This document shows positions 42,976-52,729 of a stretch of 64,000 nt of DNA, piece after piece. The notes beneath the pieces are model-generated. The model was given only the letters and a program-made list of their open reading frames with translations, did not search any database and was not told where the DNA came from. Position 1 is the stretch's first letter. Every line of letters begins with the position of its first letter. This DNA comes from Rhodobacter sp. (lineage in GTDB: Bacteria > Pseudomonadota > Alphaproteobacteria > Rhodobacterales > Rhodobacteraceae). The DNA lies in contig JAIXXB010000027.1 of assembly GCA_027490955.1 (NCBI GenBank), positions 1 through 64,000 of the forward strand. Direction: 5' to 3'. The position numbers and the translations under genes were made by a program.

Positions 42976-43893
42976 TCATTTGACCAGATCGCGCGCGGTG
43001 CAGGCCGCATCCCAGCCCGCGTCACAGGCCATAGAATACAGCGCGCGGGCGCGGGCAGGTTCGGCAGCAACGCCCTGCCCCTTTTCATATATCACCGCCA
43101 AGGCCATACAGCCATCCATCGCGCCATCATCGCAACTGCGCGTGAACACCTGACGCGCCAGCGCAAAATCAACGGCCACGCCGCGCCCTTCGGCGGCCAT
43201 TTGGCCATAGGCCAAACAACCATCCCATATATCGCCCAAATGGCAAGCGCGGCCCATCAAAGCAAAGGCTTTTGCAGCATCCGCTGCCATAGCGCGCCCG
43301 TCCTGCGCCATCATGCCCAAGCGCGTGCAAGAGGCGGCATAGCCCTTTTCGCAGGCCCGCTGATACAGGGCGGCTGCCCCTGCCAAATCGAGTGCCACAG
43401 TCACGCCCGCCTCTTGGTTGAATGCCATCGCATGGCAAGCGGCCATTTCGCCCCCCTCGCAGGCCATGCCATACAAACGCGCGGCCAAATTGGGATCGGC
43501 CGTTTGGCCAAATCCCAAATCCGCCATAGAACCAAGGTTATAGCAGCCATAGGCATCGCCCGCATCGCAGGCGCGCTGAAACAAAGCGGCCGCGCGGGCA
43601 TAATCCTGCGCCACCCCCGTGCCCCATTTGTACAGATCACCCAACGCAATGCAGCCGCCCAAAGCCCCGCCATCACAGGCCTTGGCATAAAGCTGTTGCG
43701 CAGCGGCGGCATCCCTTTCGCCAATCTGCCCCGATTCTTGCAACCAGCCCAAGCCCGTGCAAGCGGTTAAATCACCCGCCTCGCAGCGCGGGGATAGTTC
43801 TTGCGCCAGATAGGCAGCACGGCTTTGCGCGCTGGCGCAGTGCCCACTAAGGCCCAGCGCCCAGACCCCACAGCACACCAAAACGCGCAGCAT
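42976..43893 (-). CDS. Secreted Sel1-repeat protein, cysteine-rich (HcpA-like)
   Basis: 305 residues from ATG 43893 (GGGGGGCAAGGG upstream). Signal peptide ending ASAQS. About seven Sel1 repeats of about 36 residues (ALYQRACEKGYAASCTRLGMMAQDG; AARLYGMACEGGEMAACHAMAF), each with a pair of cysteines eight residues apart, as in the disulfide-linked Helicobacter cysteine-rich proteins. Periplasmic solenoid for protein or glycan binding; no catalytic site. Confidence 0.88.
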   Translation of the reverse strand: MLRVLVCCGVWALGLSGHCASAQSRAAYLAQELSPRCEAGDLTACTGLGWLQESGQIGERDAAAAQQLYAKACDGGALGGCIALGDLYKWGTGVAQDYARAAALFQRACDAGDAYGCYNLGSMADLGFGQTADPNLAARLYGMACEGGEMAACHAMAFNQEAGVTVALDLAGAAALYQRACEKGYAASCTRLGMMAQDGRAMAADAAKAFALMGRACHLGDIWDGCLAYGQMAAEGRGVAVDFALARQVFTRSCDDGAMDGCMALAVIYEKGQGVAAEPARARALYSMACDAGWDAACTARDLVK

Positions 43894-43968
43894 CCCTTGC
43901 CCCCCATTGCAACCCATGGTTGGCAAGTTACGCCATAACTGCCGCGAAAATCAATGCGCTCGGCGCGT

Positions 43969-44259
43969 TTAGCCGCCCGCAGGGGGCACATGGGACATGA
44001 TCCCAAACACGTCCATATTGTCGATGGTGATCAACTTTGACGAAATCACCCCATAAAGCAGCGCCCAAATCACAAAGGTCACCACAGTTGTCACCCGCGC
44101 CTTCCGCTTAAAGCTAAAGCTGGCAGGCGCGGCAGATCTGGGGGTGCCAACCTCGGCCTCGCCCGCCTCTTCTTGGCTTTCAAATCGGATCGCCAGAACG
44201 CAAAACAAAGTCAAAAACCAAAGCGAGGCAAACAGCACAAGGGCCGCGGTGATGGTCAT
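43969..44259 (-). CDS. DUF1467 membrane protein
   Basis: 96 residues with two membrane helices. Matches the Rhodobacterales/alphaproteobacterial DUF1467 family: MTITAALVLFASLWFLTLFCVL and TVVTFVIWALLYGVISSKLITIDNMD. Its gene usually lies next to the methylmalonyl-CoA epimerase gene, as here (start overlaps mce stop by 4 bases), though no functional link is known. Confidence 0.85.
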   Translation of the reverse strand: MTITAALVLFASLWFLTLFCVLAIRFESQEEAGEAEVGTPRSAAPASFSFKRKARVTTVVTFVIWALLYGVISSKLITIDNMDVFGIMSHVPPAGG

Positions 44260-44660
44260 ACTTGCTCCAATTCTACCAAGCAGCCGTTGAAATCTTTGGG
44301 GTGCAAAAACAGCACGGGCTTGCCATGCGCGCCGATTTTCGGCGTCCCGTCACCCAGCACCCGCGCACCCGATGCCTGCAAATGATCGCGCGCGGCAAGA
44401 ATATCTTCCACCTCGTAGCAAATATGATGGATGCCGCCCGACGGATTCTTTTCCAAAAACCCCGCAATCGGGCTGGCCTCGCCCAAGGGGGTCAGAAGTT
44501 CAATCTTTGTATTGGGCAGATCAATGAAGACCACCCGCACGCCATGGGCAGGTTCATCCTGCGCAGGGCGCACCGATGCGCCCAAAGTGCCGCGATACTG
44601 CGCCGCCGCCGCCTCGATATCGGGGACGGCGATGGCGACATGGTTCAAACGTCCGATCAT
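44256..44660 (-). CDS. mce: Methylmalonyl-CoA epimerase
   Basis: 134 residues with a vicinal-oxygen-chelate fold: IGRLNHVAIAVPDIEAAAAQY, then FIDLPNTKIELLTPLGEASP, SGGIHHICYEVEDI and GKPVLFLHPKDFNGCLVELEQV, the conserved metal-binding His and Glu residues. Interconverts (R)- and (S)-methylmalonyl-CoA in propionyl-CoA metabolism. First gene of a two-gene unit with DUF1467. Confidence 0.93.
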   Translation of the reverse strand: MIGRLNHVAIAVPDIEAAAAQYRGTLGASVRPAQDEPAHGVRVVFIDLPNTKIELLTPLGEASPIAGFLEKNPSGGIHHICYEVEDILAARDHLQASGARVLGDGTPKIGAHGKPVLFLHPKDFNGCLVELEQV

Positions 44661-44798
44661 TTGGGCCTCCGCTTTGGGCCATATAGGGGGGTGGGGGCGG
44701 CCCGCGCAAGGGGCAGGATGGTCGCAGGGGAGCCGCGCCTTAACGCGGCGTTAGGGATGATGTGGCAAGATTGCGGGAATCACAGGAAGGACAACGCC

Positions 44799-45641
44799 AT
44801 GCCCGACCCTTTTTCACCCGATATTCCGCCGCTGCCACCCCATATGGTGGGCGCGCCGCGTATGGTGCCGCGCGCCTTTGGTGCAGCAACGCCCGTGCGG
44901 ATGCCTACGCTGATGCTGGTCGAAGACAGCCGCTATGCGTCTGAGGTGATGCGCCTTTATGCCCGCAGCCTTGGCCTGCGCCTGCGCCGCGCCGCCGATT
45001 TGGACAGTGCCGACACGCATCTGCGTCTGTACCAACCTGATATTGTGATGGTTGATCTGGGCCTGCCCGATGGGCGCGGCGAAGGGCTGATTGCACGTCT
45101 GGCCCAAGCGCCGCATCGCCCACCGTTGCTGATAGCCGTGTCTGGGCAGGGGGAACTTGCGCCGGGCGCGCGGGCGGCGGGGGCTGATGTGTTTATCGAA
45201 AAGCCTTTGCCAAATATCGCCGATTTCCGCGCGCTGTTGGTGGAACATTTTCCAGCGCCCCTGCCGCTGTTGTTGCTGCCAGACCGCGCGCCCAGCCCTC
45301 AGCCCGACCGTATGGCGCTGAAAGACGATCTGGATTTTGCCGCGCAAACCCTTTCGATCCCCGCAGATACGGGGGATGCGCCGCTGCTGCGCGCCCGCAC
45401 GCGCTATGTCGCGGGGCTGCTGGACGGGATCGCGGGCAGCTTGGGCGATGGCGCGTTACAGACGGCGGCCCGCGATGAGATGCTGCGATGCGGATCAGAA
45501 CAGGCGGGCGGATCTGCCGCAGGGTCTGCATCTGACAGGGGTGCAGCAAAAGACGCAGACATGGGCGCGCAATCGTTTCGCCGTCTGCGCGATTTGGTCA
45601 ACCAACGGCTGCGCGATATGCTGGAAGAACGGGGGATTTAG
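44799..45641 (+). CDS. Response regulator, receiver domain with helical extension
   Basis: 280 residues from ATG 44799 (CAGGAAGG upstream). Receiver domain from about 35 to 155: LMLVEDSRYASEVM (acidic pocket), IVMVDLGLPDG (phosphorylated Asp), VSGQGE and FIEKPL (Lys). The C-terminal ~110 residues are helical with Ala/Asp/Arg-rich sequence and no output domain recognised, possibly a dimerising or HPt-like segment. No histidine kinase nearby. Monocistronic, divergent from mce. Confidence 0.85.
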   Translation: MPDPFSPDIPPLPPHMVGAPRMVPRAFGAATPVRMPTLMLVEDSRYASEVMRLYARSLGLRLRRAADLDSADTHLRLYQPDIVMVDLGLPDGRGEGLIARLAQAPHRPPLLIAVSGQGELAPGARAAGADVFIEKPLPNIADFRALLVEHFPAPLPLLLLPDRAPSPQPDRMALKDDLDFAAQTLSIPADTGDAPLLRARTRYVAGLLDGIAGSLGDGALQTAARDEMLRCGSEQAGGSAAGSASDRGAAKDADMGAQSFRRLRDLVNQRLRDMLEERGI

Positions 45642-45648
45642 CGCCGCA

Positions 45649-46356
45649 TCAGCCAACCAAAACAGGATCAAAGGCCACGCAGACCAGCCGCGTTAAATCG
45701 GACAAACGTTCTATTTGCCGCCCCTCGGCATCAAAATTGCGCGGGGAAAACCATGCGCCATAGGCCTCGCGCAGGGCAGGCCATTCTGCATCGGTCATGG
45801 CAAACCAAGCGGTATCGCGGTTGCGCCCCTTGACGATCAGATGGTTACGAAACACGCCCTCATAGGAAAAGCCCAAGCGCTGCGCGGCATAGCGCGATGG
45901 AATATTCAGCGCATTGCATTTCCATTCCACGCGGCGATAGCCCGCCTCGAACGCCCAAGCGATCATTTGCGCCAAGGCTTCGGTAGATACCCGCGTGCCC
46001 GCGATAGATGGGGCAAGGCAGATATGGCCAATTTCAATGCTGCCATGGCTGGGCACGATGTTCAGAAAACTCGCCACGCCCCCCAAATGCCCCGTGCTAT
46101 GATCGCGGATCGCATAAAACCACGGCTCATCGCCCAGCGCGGTATCTTTGGCCCAGCGGTGATAGGCAGAGGCTGCGTGAAACGGGCCATAGGGCATGTA
46201 ATCCCAAAGGGCATCATGGCCGTTAAAGGACTCGAATAAATCGGCGGCATGGGCGGCCTCGAACCGCTCTAGCCGTGCAAAGCGCCCTTGCAAAACGGGG
46301 GCATTCGGGCGCGGCGGTTGGGCCCAATTTGTTACCTCTCGCCCCAATTCGCCCAT
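45649..46356 (-). CDS. GNAT-family N-acetyltransferase (RimJ/RimL-like)
   Basis: 235 residues from ATG 46356 (GGGGGGCG upstream). Acetyl-CoA fold: PVLQGRFARLERF, GVASFLNIVPSHGSIEIGHICL (with a core GHI strand) and TEALAQMIAWAFEAGYRRVEWKC, RYAAQRLGFSYEGVFRNHLIVKGRNRDTAWF. This layout matches Gcn5-related RimL-type enzymes that acetylate protein N-termini or small molecules. Acceptor unknown. Monocistronic. Confidence 0.9.
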   Translation of the reverse strand: MGELGREVTNWAQPPRPNAPVLQGRFARLERFEAAHAADLFESFNGHDALWDYMPYGPFHAASAYHRWAKDTALGDEPWFYAIRDHSTGHLGGVASFLNIVPSHGSIEIGHICLAPSIAGTRVSTEALAQMIAWAFEAGYRRVEWKCNALNIPSRYAAQRLGFSYEGVFRNHLIVKGRNRDTAWFAMTDAEWPALREAYGAWFSPRNFDAEGRQIERLSDLTRLVCVAFDPVLVG

Positions 46357-46426
46357 ATCGCGCCCCCCATCTTTGCACATGTGTGCCGCGCGCAAGGCGC
46401 AAAGGCAAGCTGGCAAATATGGCGTG

Positions 46427-46924
46427 CTAAAACCGAAACCCTGCGGGATAATCGTGCAGCCCGTCAAAATCGGCCTTGCCGATCTCCAGCCCCTCGGCGC
46501 GCAGCACGGCAAAGCCCATCGCGCTGTGAAAGATAAAATTGGGCATGCCGAACAGATGCAAAAAATCGGCCCCCGATTGGCGCAAATTGGCAAATCCCGC
46601 GCGGTGGGCAATCTCGCGCCCCTCGGCCCCTGTAAAATCGGCAGGATCAAGGGCGGCCAGCGCCGCGGCCACATCGGCAAAGCATTGCGCCAGACCCGCG
46701 CGGTCCACCCCATGCATCGCCATTTTAGGAGCCGCGCGCCCAGCCAGCGGAAAGGCCACCCGCAGGGCAAATCCCGCCGCCGTGGCCATTTGCTGGCCGC
46801 CCGTAAACATGTCAGGGGCAAGCCGCGCCTGCAAATTGGCATCACTTGCCCGCGCCGCCAGCGCCTGCATCCGCGCGATGTAATGCAAAAACACAGGCAC
46901 AGAGGCGGCGTAAAGCGGCGGCAT
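46427..46924 (-). CDS. DUF1993-family protein
   Basis: 165 residues, all-helical (DinB/DUF1993-like): [20 protein letters not shown], then FTGAEGREI and FLHLFGMPNFIFHSAMGFAVLRAEG at the C-terminus. The family has an uncharacterised metal-free helical bundle. Start overlaps the aspS stop by one base (TAATG), so it is probably translated with aspS. Confidence 0.82.
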   Translation of the reverse strand: MPPLYAASVPVFLHYIARMQALAARASDANLQARLAPDMFTGGQQMATAAGFALRVAFPLAGRAAPKMAMHGVDRAGLAQCFADVAAALAALDPADFTGAEGREIAHRAGFANLRQSGADFLHLFGMPNFIFHSAMGFAVLRAEGLEIGKADFDGLHDYPAGFRF

Positions 46925-48720
46925 TAAGATTCTTTCGGAACCACGCGCAGGTTAAGTTCGCGCAACTGTTTCACCAAAGGTTCAGACGGCGCGCCCATCA
47001 GCAAATCTTCGGCGCGTTGATTCATCGGGAACATGATCACCTCGCGGATATTGGCCTCATCCGCCAGCAGCATCACAATGCGGTCAATCCCCGCTGCGCA
47101 GCCACCATGGGGCGGCGCGCCGTATTTGAACGCCTTGACCATGCCGCCAAAACGCTTGTCCACTTCGGATGCGGGATAGCCTGCCAGTTCAAAGGCCTTA
47201 TACATGATTTCGGGTTTATGGTTGCGGATGCCGCCCGAAATCAGCTCATACCCGTTGCAGGCCAGATCGTATTGGTAGGCGTAAACGGTCAGCGGATCGC
47301 CGTTCAGCGCGTCCAGCCCGCCTTGTGGCATGGAAAACGGATTATGGCTGAAATCAATCGTGCCTTCGTCGGTTTTCTCATACATCGGGAAATCGACGAT
47401 CCAAGCGAATTTAAAGCAGTTTTGCTCGGTCAGCCCCAATTCCTCGCCAATCACATTGCGCGCGCGCCCTGCGGTTGGCTCGAACGCCTCGGGCCGCCCG
47501 CCCAAGAAAAACGCCGCATCGCCTTTCTCAAGGCCCAGTTGCACACGGATCGCCTCGGCGCGCTCGGGCCCGATGTTCTTGGCCAAGGGGCCAGCCGCCT
47601 CCATGCCCGACCCATCCTCGGCATCGCGCCAAAAGATATACCCCATGCCTGGCAGGCCTTGGGATTGGGCAAAGGCATTCATGCGGTCGCAGAATTTGCG
47701 GCCCACAGGCTCTCCGCTAGGCCCCTTGGGCGCAGGAATGGCGCGCACTTCGTTGCCGTCTTGCTCGAGCAGTTTGGCGAAAATGGCAAAGCCCGAGCCA
47801 CGGAAATGTTCGGACACATCCTGCATTTTGATCGGGTTGCGCAGATCGGGCTTATCGCTGCCATACCATTTCAGCGCATCACGATAGGCGATCAGCGGCC
47901 AATCGGCATAGGTTTTCTTTGATGGTGCGAATTCTTCAAAAATCCCCTGAATGACGGGCTGCACGGCGGCGAACACATCTTCTTGGGTCACAAAGGACAT
48001 CTCGACATCCAACTGGTAGAAATCAGTCGGGCTGCGGTCGGCGCGGGGGTCTTCATCGCGAAAGCACGGCGCGATTTGGAAATAGCGGTCAAAGCCTGAC
48101 ACCATGATCAACTGTTTGAACTGCTGCGGCGCTTGCGGCAGGGCATAGAACTTGCCCGGGTGCAGGCGCGAAGGCACCAGAAAATCGCGCGCGCCTTCGG
48201 GGCTAGAGGCGGTGATGATCGGGGTTTGAAATTCGTTGAACCCCTGATCCCACATCCGCTTGCGCATCGACCGCACCACATTGCTGCGCAGCATCATATT
48301 GTTGTGCAGCTTATCGCGGCGCAAATCCAAAAAGCGATAGGTCAGGCGGGTTTCTTCGGGGTAATCCACATCGCCAAACACGGGCATGGGCAGGTCTTCC
48401 GCCGCACCCAAAATGCGCAGGCCTGTGGCATAGACTTCCACTTCGCCCGTGGCGATTTTGGGGTTGACCAGCGCCGCATCGCGCGCCTTAACCCGCCCGT
48501 CGATGGAAATCACCCATTCTGCACGCAGCTTTTCGATATCGGCAAAGGCGGGGCTGTCACTGTCGGCCAAAACCTGCGTGATGCCATAATGGTCGCGCAA
48601 ATCGATAAACAACACCCCGCCGTGATCGCGCACGCGATGCACCCAACCCGAAAGGCGCACCTCGGATCCGACATCGGCGGCGCGAAGCTGGGCGCAAGTG
48701 TGGCTGCGATAGGCGTGCAT
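46924..48720 (-). CDS. aspS: Aspartyl-tRNA synthetase
   Basis: 598 residues from ATG 48720. OB-fold anticodon-binding domain ([24 protein letters not shown]), class II catalytic core with motif 2 ([24 protein letters not shown]) and motif 3 ([27 protein letters not shown]) and the bacterial GAD insertion. Charges tRNA-Asp, and likely tRNA-Asn in organisms without AsnRS. First gene of a unit with the DUF1993 gene. Confidence 0.97.
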   Translation of the reverse strand: MHAYRSHTCAQLRAADVGSEVRLSGWVHRVRDHGGVLFIDLRDHYGITQVLADSDSPAFADIEKLRAEWVISIDGRVKARDAALVNPKIATGEVEVYATGLRILGAAEDLPMPVFGDVDYPEETRLTYRFLDLRRDKLHNNMMLRSNVVRSMRKRMWDQGFNEFQTPIITASSPEGARDFLVPSRLHPGKFYALPQAPQQFKQLIMVSGFDRYFQIAPCFRDEDPRADRSPTDFYQLDVEMSFVTQEDVFAAVQPVIQGIFEEFAPSKKTYADWPLIAYRDALKWYGSDKPDLRNPIKMQDVSEHFRGSGFAIFAKLLEQDGNEVRAIPAPKGPSGEPVGRKFCDRMNAFAQSQGLPGMGYIFWRDAEDGSGMEAAGPLAKNIGPERAEAIRVQLGLEKGDAAFFLGGRPEAFEPTAGRARNVIGEELGLTEQNCFKFAWIVDFPMYEKTDEGTIDFSHNPFSMPQGGLDALNGDPLTVYAYQYDLACNGYELISGGIRNHKPEIMYKAFELAGYPASEVDKRFGGMVKAFKYGAPPHGGCAAGIDRIVMLLADEANIREVIMFPMNQRAEDLLMGAPSEPLVKQLRELNLRVVPKES

Positions 48721-48790
48721 GGGAAACCCCGTCTGTGTGAAAACTTGGCCCCGATACATACTTTGCGCGCCGCGAAGTCAAGCCTTTGGC

Positions 48791-48867
48791 CTTTCACATT
48801 GGCTTAATTATCCAATTCCGCCCTTTGTCCCAAGTGCAGGTTTTGGATATTTGGGCCTGAATGAAAG
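48791..48867. repeat. Inverted pair of the 23-bp intergenic motif (copies B and C)
   Basis: CTTTCACATTGGCTTAATTATCC (48791-48813) and, inverted, the complement of CTTTCATTCAGGCCCAAATATCC (48845-48867), with the second copy ending at the base before the pabC-like stop codon. They could form a long imperfect hairpin and end the pabB operon before aspS. Confidence 0.7.
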
Positions 48868-49512
48868 TTAAGGGGCGATCCAAACCGCTGGGATCAGCCC
48901 GCGCAGCGAATTGCCCAGCCAGAGTTTGACATGGGGCAGATCGGCTGCGCGCAGGGGTTCTTCTGGCAGCGCAAGTTCGGCGCGCAGCACACTGGGCAAG
49001 GCGCCACTGGACAAGGGCGGTGTGCGCAGCCCAGCGCCGCGATCAAAAAACAGCGTCGAGATCGATCCATCCGCCACCTCGCCCGCCTCGTTCAGCAATA
49101 CCACTTCGTCCAGCCCCGCTGGCAGGGCGGCGCGGGCAGCGTCATAGGCAGGGCGGTGGGTGGATTTGACGCGAAGATAAGGATCGGCGCTGTTCAGGCG
49201 CGCCTCTGCCAGCCCCACGCGCCATAGCGGTTTTGCGGCAGGCATGGGGGCAGTGGTCACCTCGATATCGCCGCGCGCGCCCATGGTCAGGCGCAATCGG
49301 GCGGGTGCGCCCTGCCCTGCCGCCTGGAATGCCGCGCGGACCGCCCCGATATCGCAAGGATAGCCCAGCATCGCCGCGCCTTTTGCCAGCCGCGCCAAAT
49401 GCCCATCCAGCCGCACAAGCTGCGCGCCATCCCAGCCCAGCGTTTCAATCAGCCTGACGCCATTTGCGGCAGCGTGCTGAAATAGCGTGCTTTCCACAGC
49501 GCCTCCTCCCAT
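48868..49512 (-). CDS. Aminotransferase class IV, PabC-like (aminodeoxychorismate lyase)
   Basis: 214 residues from ATG 49512, inside the 3' end of pabB by 64 bases; the true start may be further downstream, near the VRLIETLG stretch, because few starts are available. PLP-dependent class IV fold: VRLIETLGWDGAQLVRLDGHLARL, RLRLTMGARGDIEV, VKSTHRPAYDAARA (PLP lysine), LLNEAGEVADGSISTLFF. As in other pabB-pabC pairs it likely converts 4-amino-4-deoxychorismate to p-aminobenzoate in folate synthesis. Confidence 0.82.
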   Translation of the reverse strand: MGGGAVESTLFQHAAANGVRLIETLGWDGAQLVRLDGHLARLAKGAAMLGYPCDIGAVRAAFQAAGQGAPARLRLTMGARGDIEVTTAPMPAAKPLWRVGLAEARLNSADPYLRVKSTHRPAYDAARAALPAGLDEVVLLNEAGEVADGSISTLFFDRGAGLRTPPLSSGALPSVLRAELALPEEPLRAADLPHVKLWLGNSLRGLIPAVWIAP

Positions 49513-50672
49513 TCCCCCGCTGCGGTGCTGTCTTGCACCACACCGCCACCGACGTTTAGCAAAATCTCTTGTCCTGTGTTTGGCCCTATGTTTGACCCTA
49601 TGTTTGGCCCTGTCTCTGGCCGCGCGATTTGCAAGGTGCGGATCGCCACGGAAAAGGAAGATGCCCCGTCTGGCCCCATCCAGCCGATGGCCCCGCAATA
49701 GGCTGCGCGGGGGGCAGTTTCGACCTGCCGAATGATCTGCATGGCGCGGATTTTCGGCGCGCCTGTGATCGAGCCGCAGGGGAAAAGCGCAGGCATGACC
49801 GAAGCCATCGAAGGCGGTTGCAGCAAATCACCCACCACGCGGCTGACCATTTGATGCAAGGTGGCGTAGGTTTCGATGCCAAACAGGGTCGGCACCTTTA
49901 CCGAACCCACGCGCGAAATGCGGGCAATATCGTTGCGCAGCAGATCCACAATCATCAGGTTTTCGGCCTGACCCTTGGCCGAGGCACGCAGCGCTTCGGC
50001 CAGTTCGGCATCCAGCACAGGGTCGCTATCGCGCGGCGCTGTGCCCTTCATCGGGCGCGCCTCGATCCGCCCCGCGGCAGAGGTGCGCAAAAACAACTCT
50101 GGGCTGCGCGAGGCCAAAATCGGCCCCTGCCCCAGATCGACAAAGGCCCCATGCCCAACCTTTTGCCGCAAGGTCATAGCGCCGTAAAGGCCCAGCGGCG
50201 TGCCCGACATCAGCCGCGCGGCCAAGGGAAAGGTCAGGTTGATCTGGTAGCAATCGCCTGCCGCTATGTATGCCATTACAGTATCAAAGGCGCGGGTATA
50301 TGCGTCAAAGCTGATCAATGGTGCGGCCGCGGTGACGGCCACGTCAGATGCGCCATCGCGCGCCTGCGCCAAGGCGGGCGCGGCATCGCTGGGCGCGTCA
50401 TAAATGCCAAAGGCCAGCAAGGGCCGCCCACCCAAATCGCCTGCCATATCAAATAAATGCGGCTCAAAGGCAAAGCCTGCCTCATAGGCCAGATAGCCTG
50501 CCACCCATGCGCCGTCCGCGCGCGCGCGGTCCAGATGCGCCAAGGCTGCGGGAACATCGGCCAAGTCATAGGCCATGACGCGCCGCAAGGGGCGATCAAA
50601 CAGCGCTGGCGCGCCATAAGGTCCATCTTCCAGTAAAATCACCGCAGCGCCCCTTTTGGGCGCATATACCAC
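49449..50672 (-). CDS. pabB: Aminodeoxychorismate synthase component I
   Basis: 407 residues. Chorismate-binding domain: AAGDCYQINLTFPLAARL, RSPELFLRTS, MKGTAPR, RNDIARISRVGSVKVP, and FPCGSITGAPKIRAM, the conserved active-site sequences of the TrpE/PabB family. Makes 4-amino-4-deoxychorismate from chorismate and glutamine-derived ammonia. Unusually, a 12-bp tandem repeat adds GPNIGSNIGPNTG near residue 370. Divergent from the APC permease across 258 bp. Confidence 0.92.
   Translation of the reverse strand: MVYAPKRGAAVILLEDGPYGAPALFDRPLRRVMAYDLADVPAALAHLDRARADGAWVAGYLAYEAGFAFEPHLFDMAGDLGGRPLLAFGIYDAPSDAAPALAQARDGASDVAVTAAAPLISFDAYTRAFDTVMAYIAAGDCYQINLTFPLAARLMSGTPLGLYGAMTLRQKVGHGAFVDLGQGPILASRSPELFLRTSAAGRIEARPMKGTAPRDSDPVLDAELAEALRASAKGQAENLMIVDLLRNDIARISRVGSVKVPTLFGIETYATLHQMVSRVVGDLLQPPSMASVMPALFPCGSITGAPKIRAMQIIRQVETAPRAAYCGAIGWMGPDGASSFSVAIRTLQIARPETGPNIGSNIGPNTGQEILLNVGGGVVQDSTAAGEWEEALWKARYFSTLPQMASG
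49577..49612. repeat. 12-bp tandem repeat inside pabB
   Basis: Three units, TGTTTGGCCCTA (49577-49588), TGTTTGACCCTA (49589-49600) and TGTTTGGCCCTG (49601-49612). On the minus strand they encode P-N-I-G/S-type tetrapeptides near the C-terminus of PabB. Confidence 0.9.
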
Positions 50673-50930
50673 CTGCGCCCCTTGCCACAGAACCTAGGGC
50701 ATGGCCCGCCCAAGGGCCAGTGCTGGCCAAGCCCTGCGCGCAAATTTTGCACAAATCCCCCAAAGCCCCGCGTGCCATTCAACCTATTGGTGAAAATGCA
50801 AAGCCAAGTCCAAAGAATGCTTGCCAGACGCATTTTTAAAGTTTTAGCTATTGGCAGGCGCGGCATTGGGCCGTGGCTGGCATCGAAATCAATAATGAAA
50901 CTTAGGCCCAAAGGGCTGGAGGGAATAAGT

Positions 50931-52487
50931 ATGGCTGCGGACGATTACACAGATAAGGATCGGCAGGAGGATATCAAAGTCCTGCACGGTATGGGTTATG
51001 CCCAAGAACTATCGCGTTCCATGTCAAAGTTTTCCAACTTTGCCATTTCGTTTTCGATCATTTGTATTTTGTCGGGGGGGATCAACTCCTTCGCGCAGGC
51101 CATCTCTTCGGTGGGCGGCGCGGGCGCTGGCATTGGCTGGATTGTGGGCTGCTTGCTTTCGGGCATGTTCGCGCTGGCCATGGCACAAATCGCCTCGGCT
51201 TTCCCAACTGCGGGGGGGCTATATCATTGGGCATCCATCCTTGGCGGGCGTTTCTGGGGCTGGCTGACGGCATGGCTGAACCTTTTGGGCCTGATCACCG
51301 TTTTGGGCGCAATCAACATCGGCACGGCCTATTTCTTTGCAGGCACCTTTGGCGGGCTGATTGGCTTTACTGGCACGGACATGCAGGTTGTGGTGTTTGT
51401 GGCGGTGATCACCGCGATCCAAGCGCTGTTCAACCATTTGGGCATTAAAGTGACGACGATGCTGACCGATATTTCGGGCTACATCATTTTCGCCACCACG
51501 GCTGTTCTGGTGCTGGCCTGCCTGTATTTCGCCCCCGCGATCGATATCTCGCGCCTGTGGACATTCACCAACTATTCGGGTGATGCAGGCGGCGGCGTGT
51601 TCCCAGCATCGGACAATTTGGGTTATCTGTTCTTGCTGTGCCTTTTGCTGCCTGTCTACACGATCACGGGCTATGACGCCTCGGCGCATACCTCGGAAGA
51701 AACCAAGAATGCCGCCACCTCGGTGCCCAAGGGTATCGTGTCGGCTGTGTTCTGGTCGTCGATCGTGGGCTGGGTGATGATCTGCTCGATCACGCTGGCG
51801 ATCCCTGATATGGCCGTGGCCGCTGGCCAAGGCTGGGGCATGTTCTTTGGCACGATGGATGCAATTCTTCCTGCGGGCCTGAAGACTGTTCTGTATTTGG
51901 GCATTTTCATCGCGCAATTGCTGTGCGGTCTGGCAACCGTGACGTCGGCCAGCCGTATGCTGTTTGCCTTTTCGCGCGATGATGGTGTGCCGGGTGCGTC
52001 CAAGGCGCTGGCCACAGTTTCGCCCAAATACCGCACGCCTGTTGCGGCAATTTGGACATCGGCTGTGCTGTGCATCCTGTATGTGCTGCTGGCACTGTCG
52101 ATCAAGCTGGATGGCACGTCGATCTATGTGATCGTTGTGAACTCGACACTGGTGTTCTTGTTCTTGTCCTTCACCATTCCACTGGTTGCTGGCCTATTCG
52201 CCTATGGCACCAGCAAATGGCAAAACCCCGGCCCTTGGGCGATGTCGGCAGGTGTCTATAAGCTGGTCACTGTCTTGGCGATCGTCGGTATGGCTGTGAT
52301 CTTGTTCATCGCAGTCGCACCACCAAATGAGCGGGTGCTTTACGTGATCCTTGGCTTTGTCGCGCTGGCACTGGTCGTTTGGTTCGCGGTGGAAAACCGC
52401 CGCTTCCAAGGCCCGCCAATTGGCGATGCGGTCAAGGCGCGCGCTGCGGCCATCAAGGCCGCCGAAAAGGCCGTGGGCGAGGCGTAA
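50931..52487 (+). CDS. APC-superfamily amino-acid permease
   Basis: 518 residues from ATG 50931, with GGAGGGAAT before it. About twelve membrane helices: SNFAISFSIICILSGGINSF (APC helix 1 unwound segment GGINS), ASAFPTAGGLYHWAS, and GYDASAHTSEETKNAA, the conserved GYDxSAHxxEET region of amino-acid/GABA permeases of the AMT family. Probably imports an amino acid or amine. Monocistronic with its own terminator (52507-52537). Confidence 0.93.
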   Translation: MAADDYTDKDRQEDIKVLHGMGYAQELSRSMSKFSNFAISFSIICILSGGINSFAQAISSVGGAGAGIGWIVGCLLSGMFALAMAQIASAFPTAGGLYHWASILGGRFWGWLTAWLNLLGLITVLGAINIGTAYFFAGTFGGLIGFTGTDMQVVVFVAVITAIQALFNHLGIKVTTMLTDISGYIIFATTAVLVLACLYFAPAIDISRLWTFTNYSGDAGGGVFPASDNLGYLFLLCLLLPVYTITGYDASAHTSEETKNAATSVPKGIVSAVFWSSIVGWVMICSITLAIPDMAVAAGQGWGMFFGTMDAILPAGLKTVLYLGIFIAQLLCGLATVTSASRMLFAFSRDDGVPGASKALATVSPKYRTPVAAIWTSAVLCILYVLLALSIKLDGTSIYVIVVNSTLVFLFLSFTIPLVAGLFAYGTSKWQNPGPWAMSAGVYKLVTVLAIVGMAVILFIAVAPPNERVLYVILGFVALALVVWFAVENRRFQGPPIGDAVKARAAAIKAAEKAVGEA

Positions 52488-52506
52488 GCCCAGCCGCTAT
52501 CCAATC

Positions 52507-52537
52507 AAGGGCCGCAGGGAAACTTGCGGCCCTTTCC
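52507..52537 (+). terminator. Intrinsic terminator after the APC permease gene
   Basis: AAGGGCCGCA (about 52508-52517) and TGCGGCCCTT (about 52524-52533) form a 10-bp stem followed by TCCTTTT, 20 bases after the stop. Confidence 0.85.
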
Positions 52538-52729
52538 TTTTGCGCGCCCACCTGCCCGCGCGGCTGACCTGCAAACATGCTGCCAAAGGCGGCCATATTG
52601 GCCGCGCAAAGGGCAAGGGTGCAAACCCCTGCCCGCATCACCACCAAACCGCCGCTGGCCCACATCCCCCCTTGCGCCCCGCCGCATCGCGGCTATAACC
52701 CGCCAAGTTTGCGCATCAGGGGGCTGGCC

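Noticed and set aside
46357-46845. N-terminal extension of the GNAT gene over the DUF1993 region
   Set aside because: The extension is an out-of-frame reading of the DUF1993 gene, Trp/Arg/Pro-rich; the ATG at 46356 has a good ribosome-binding site.
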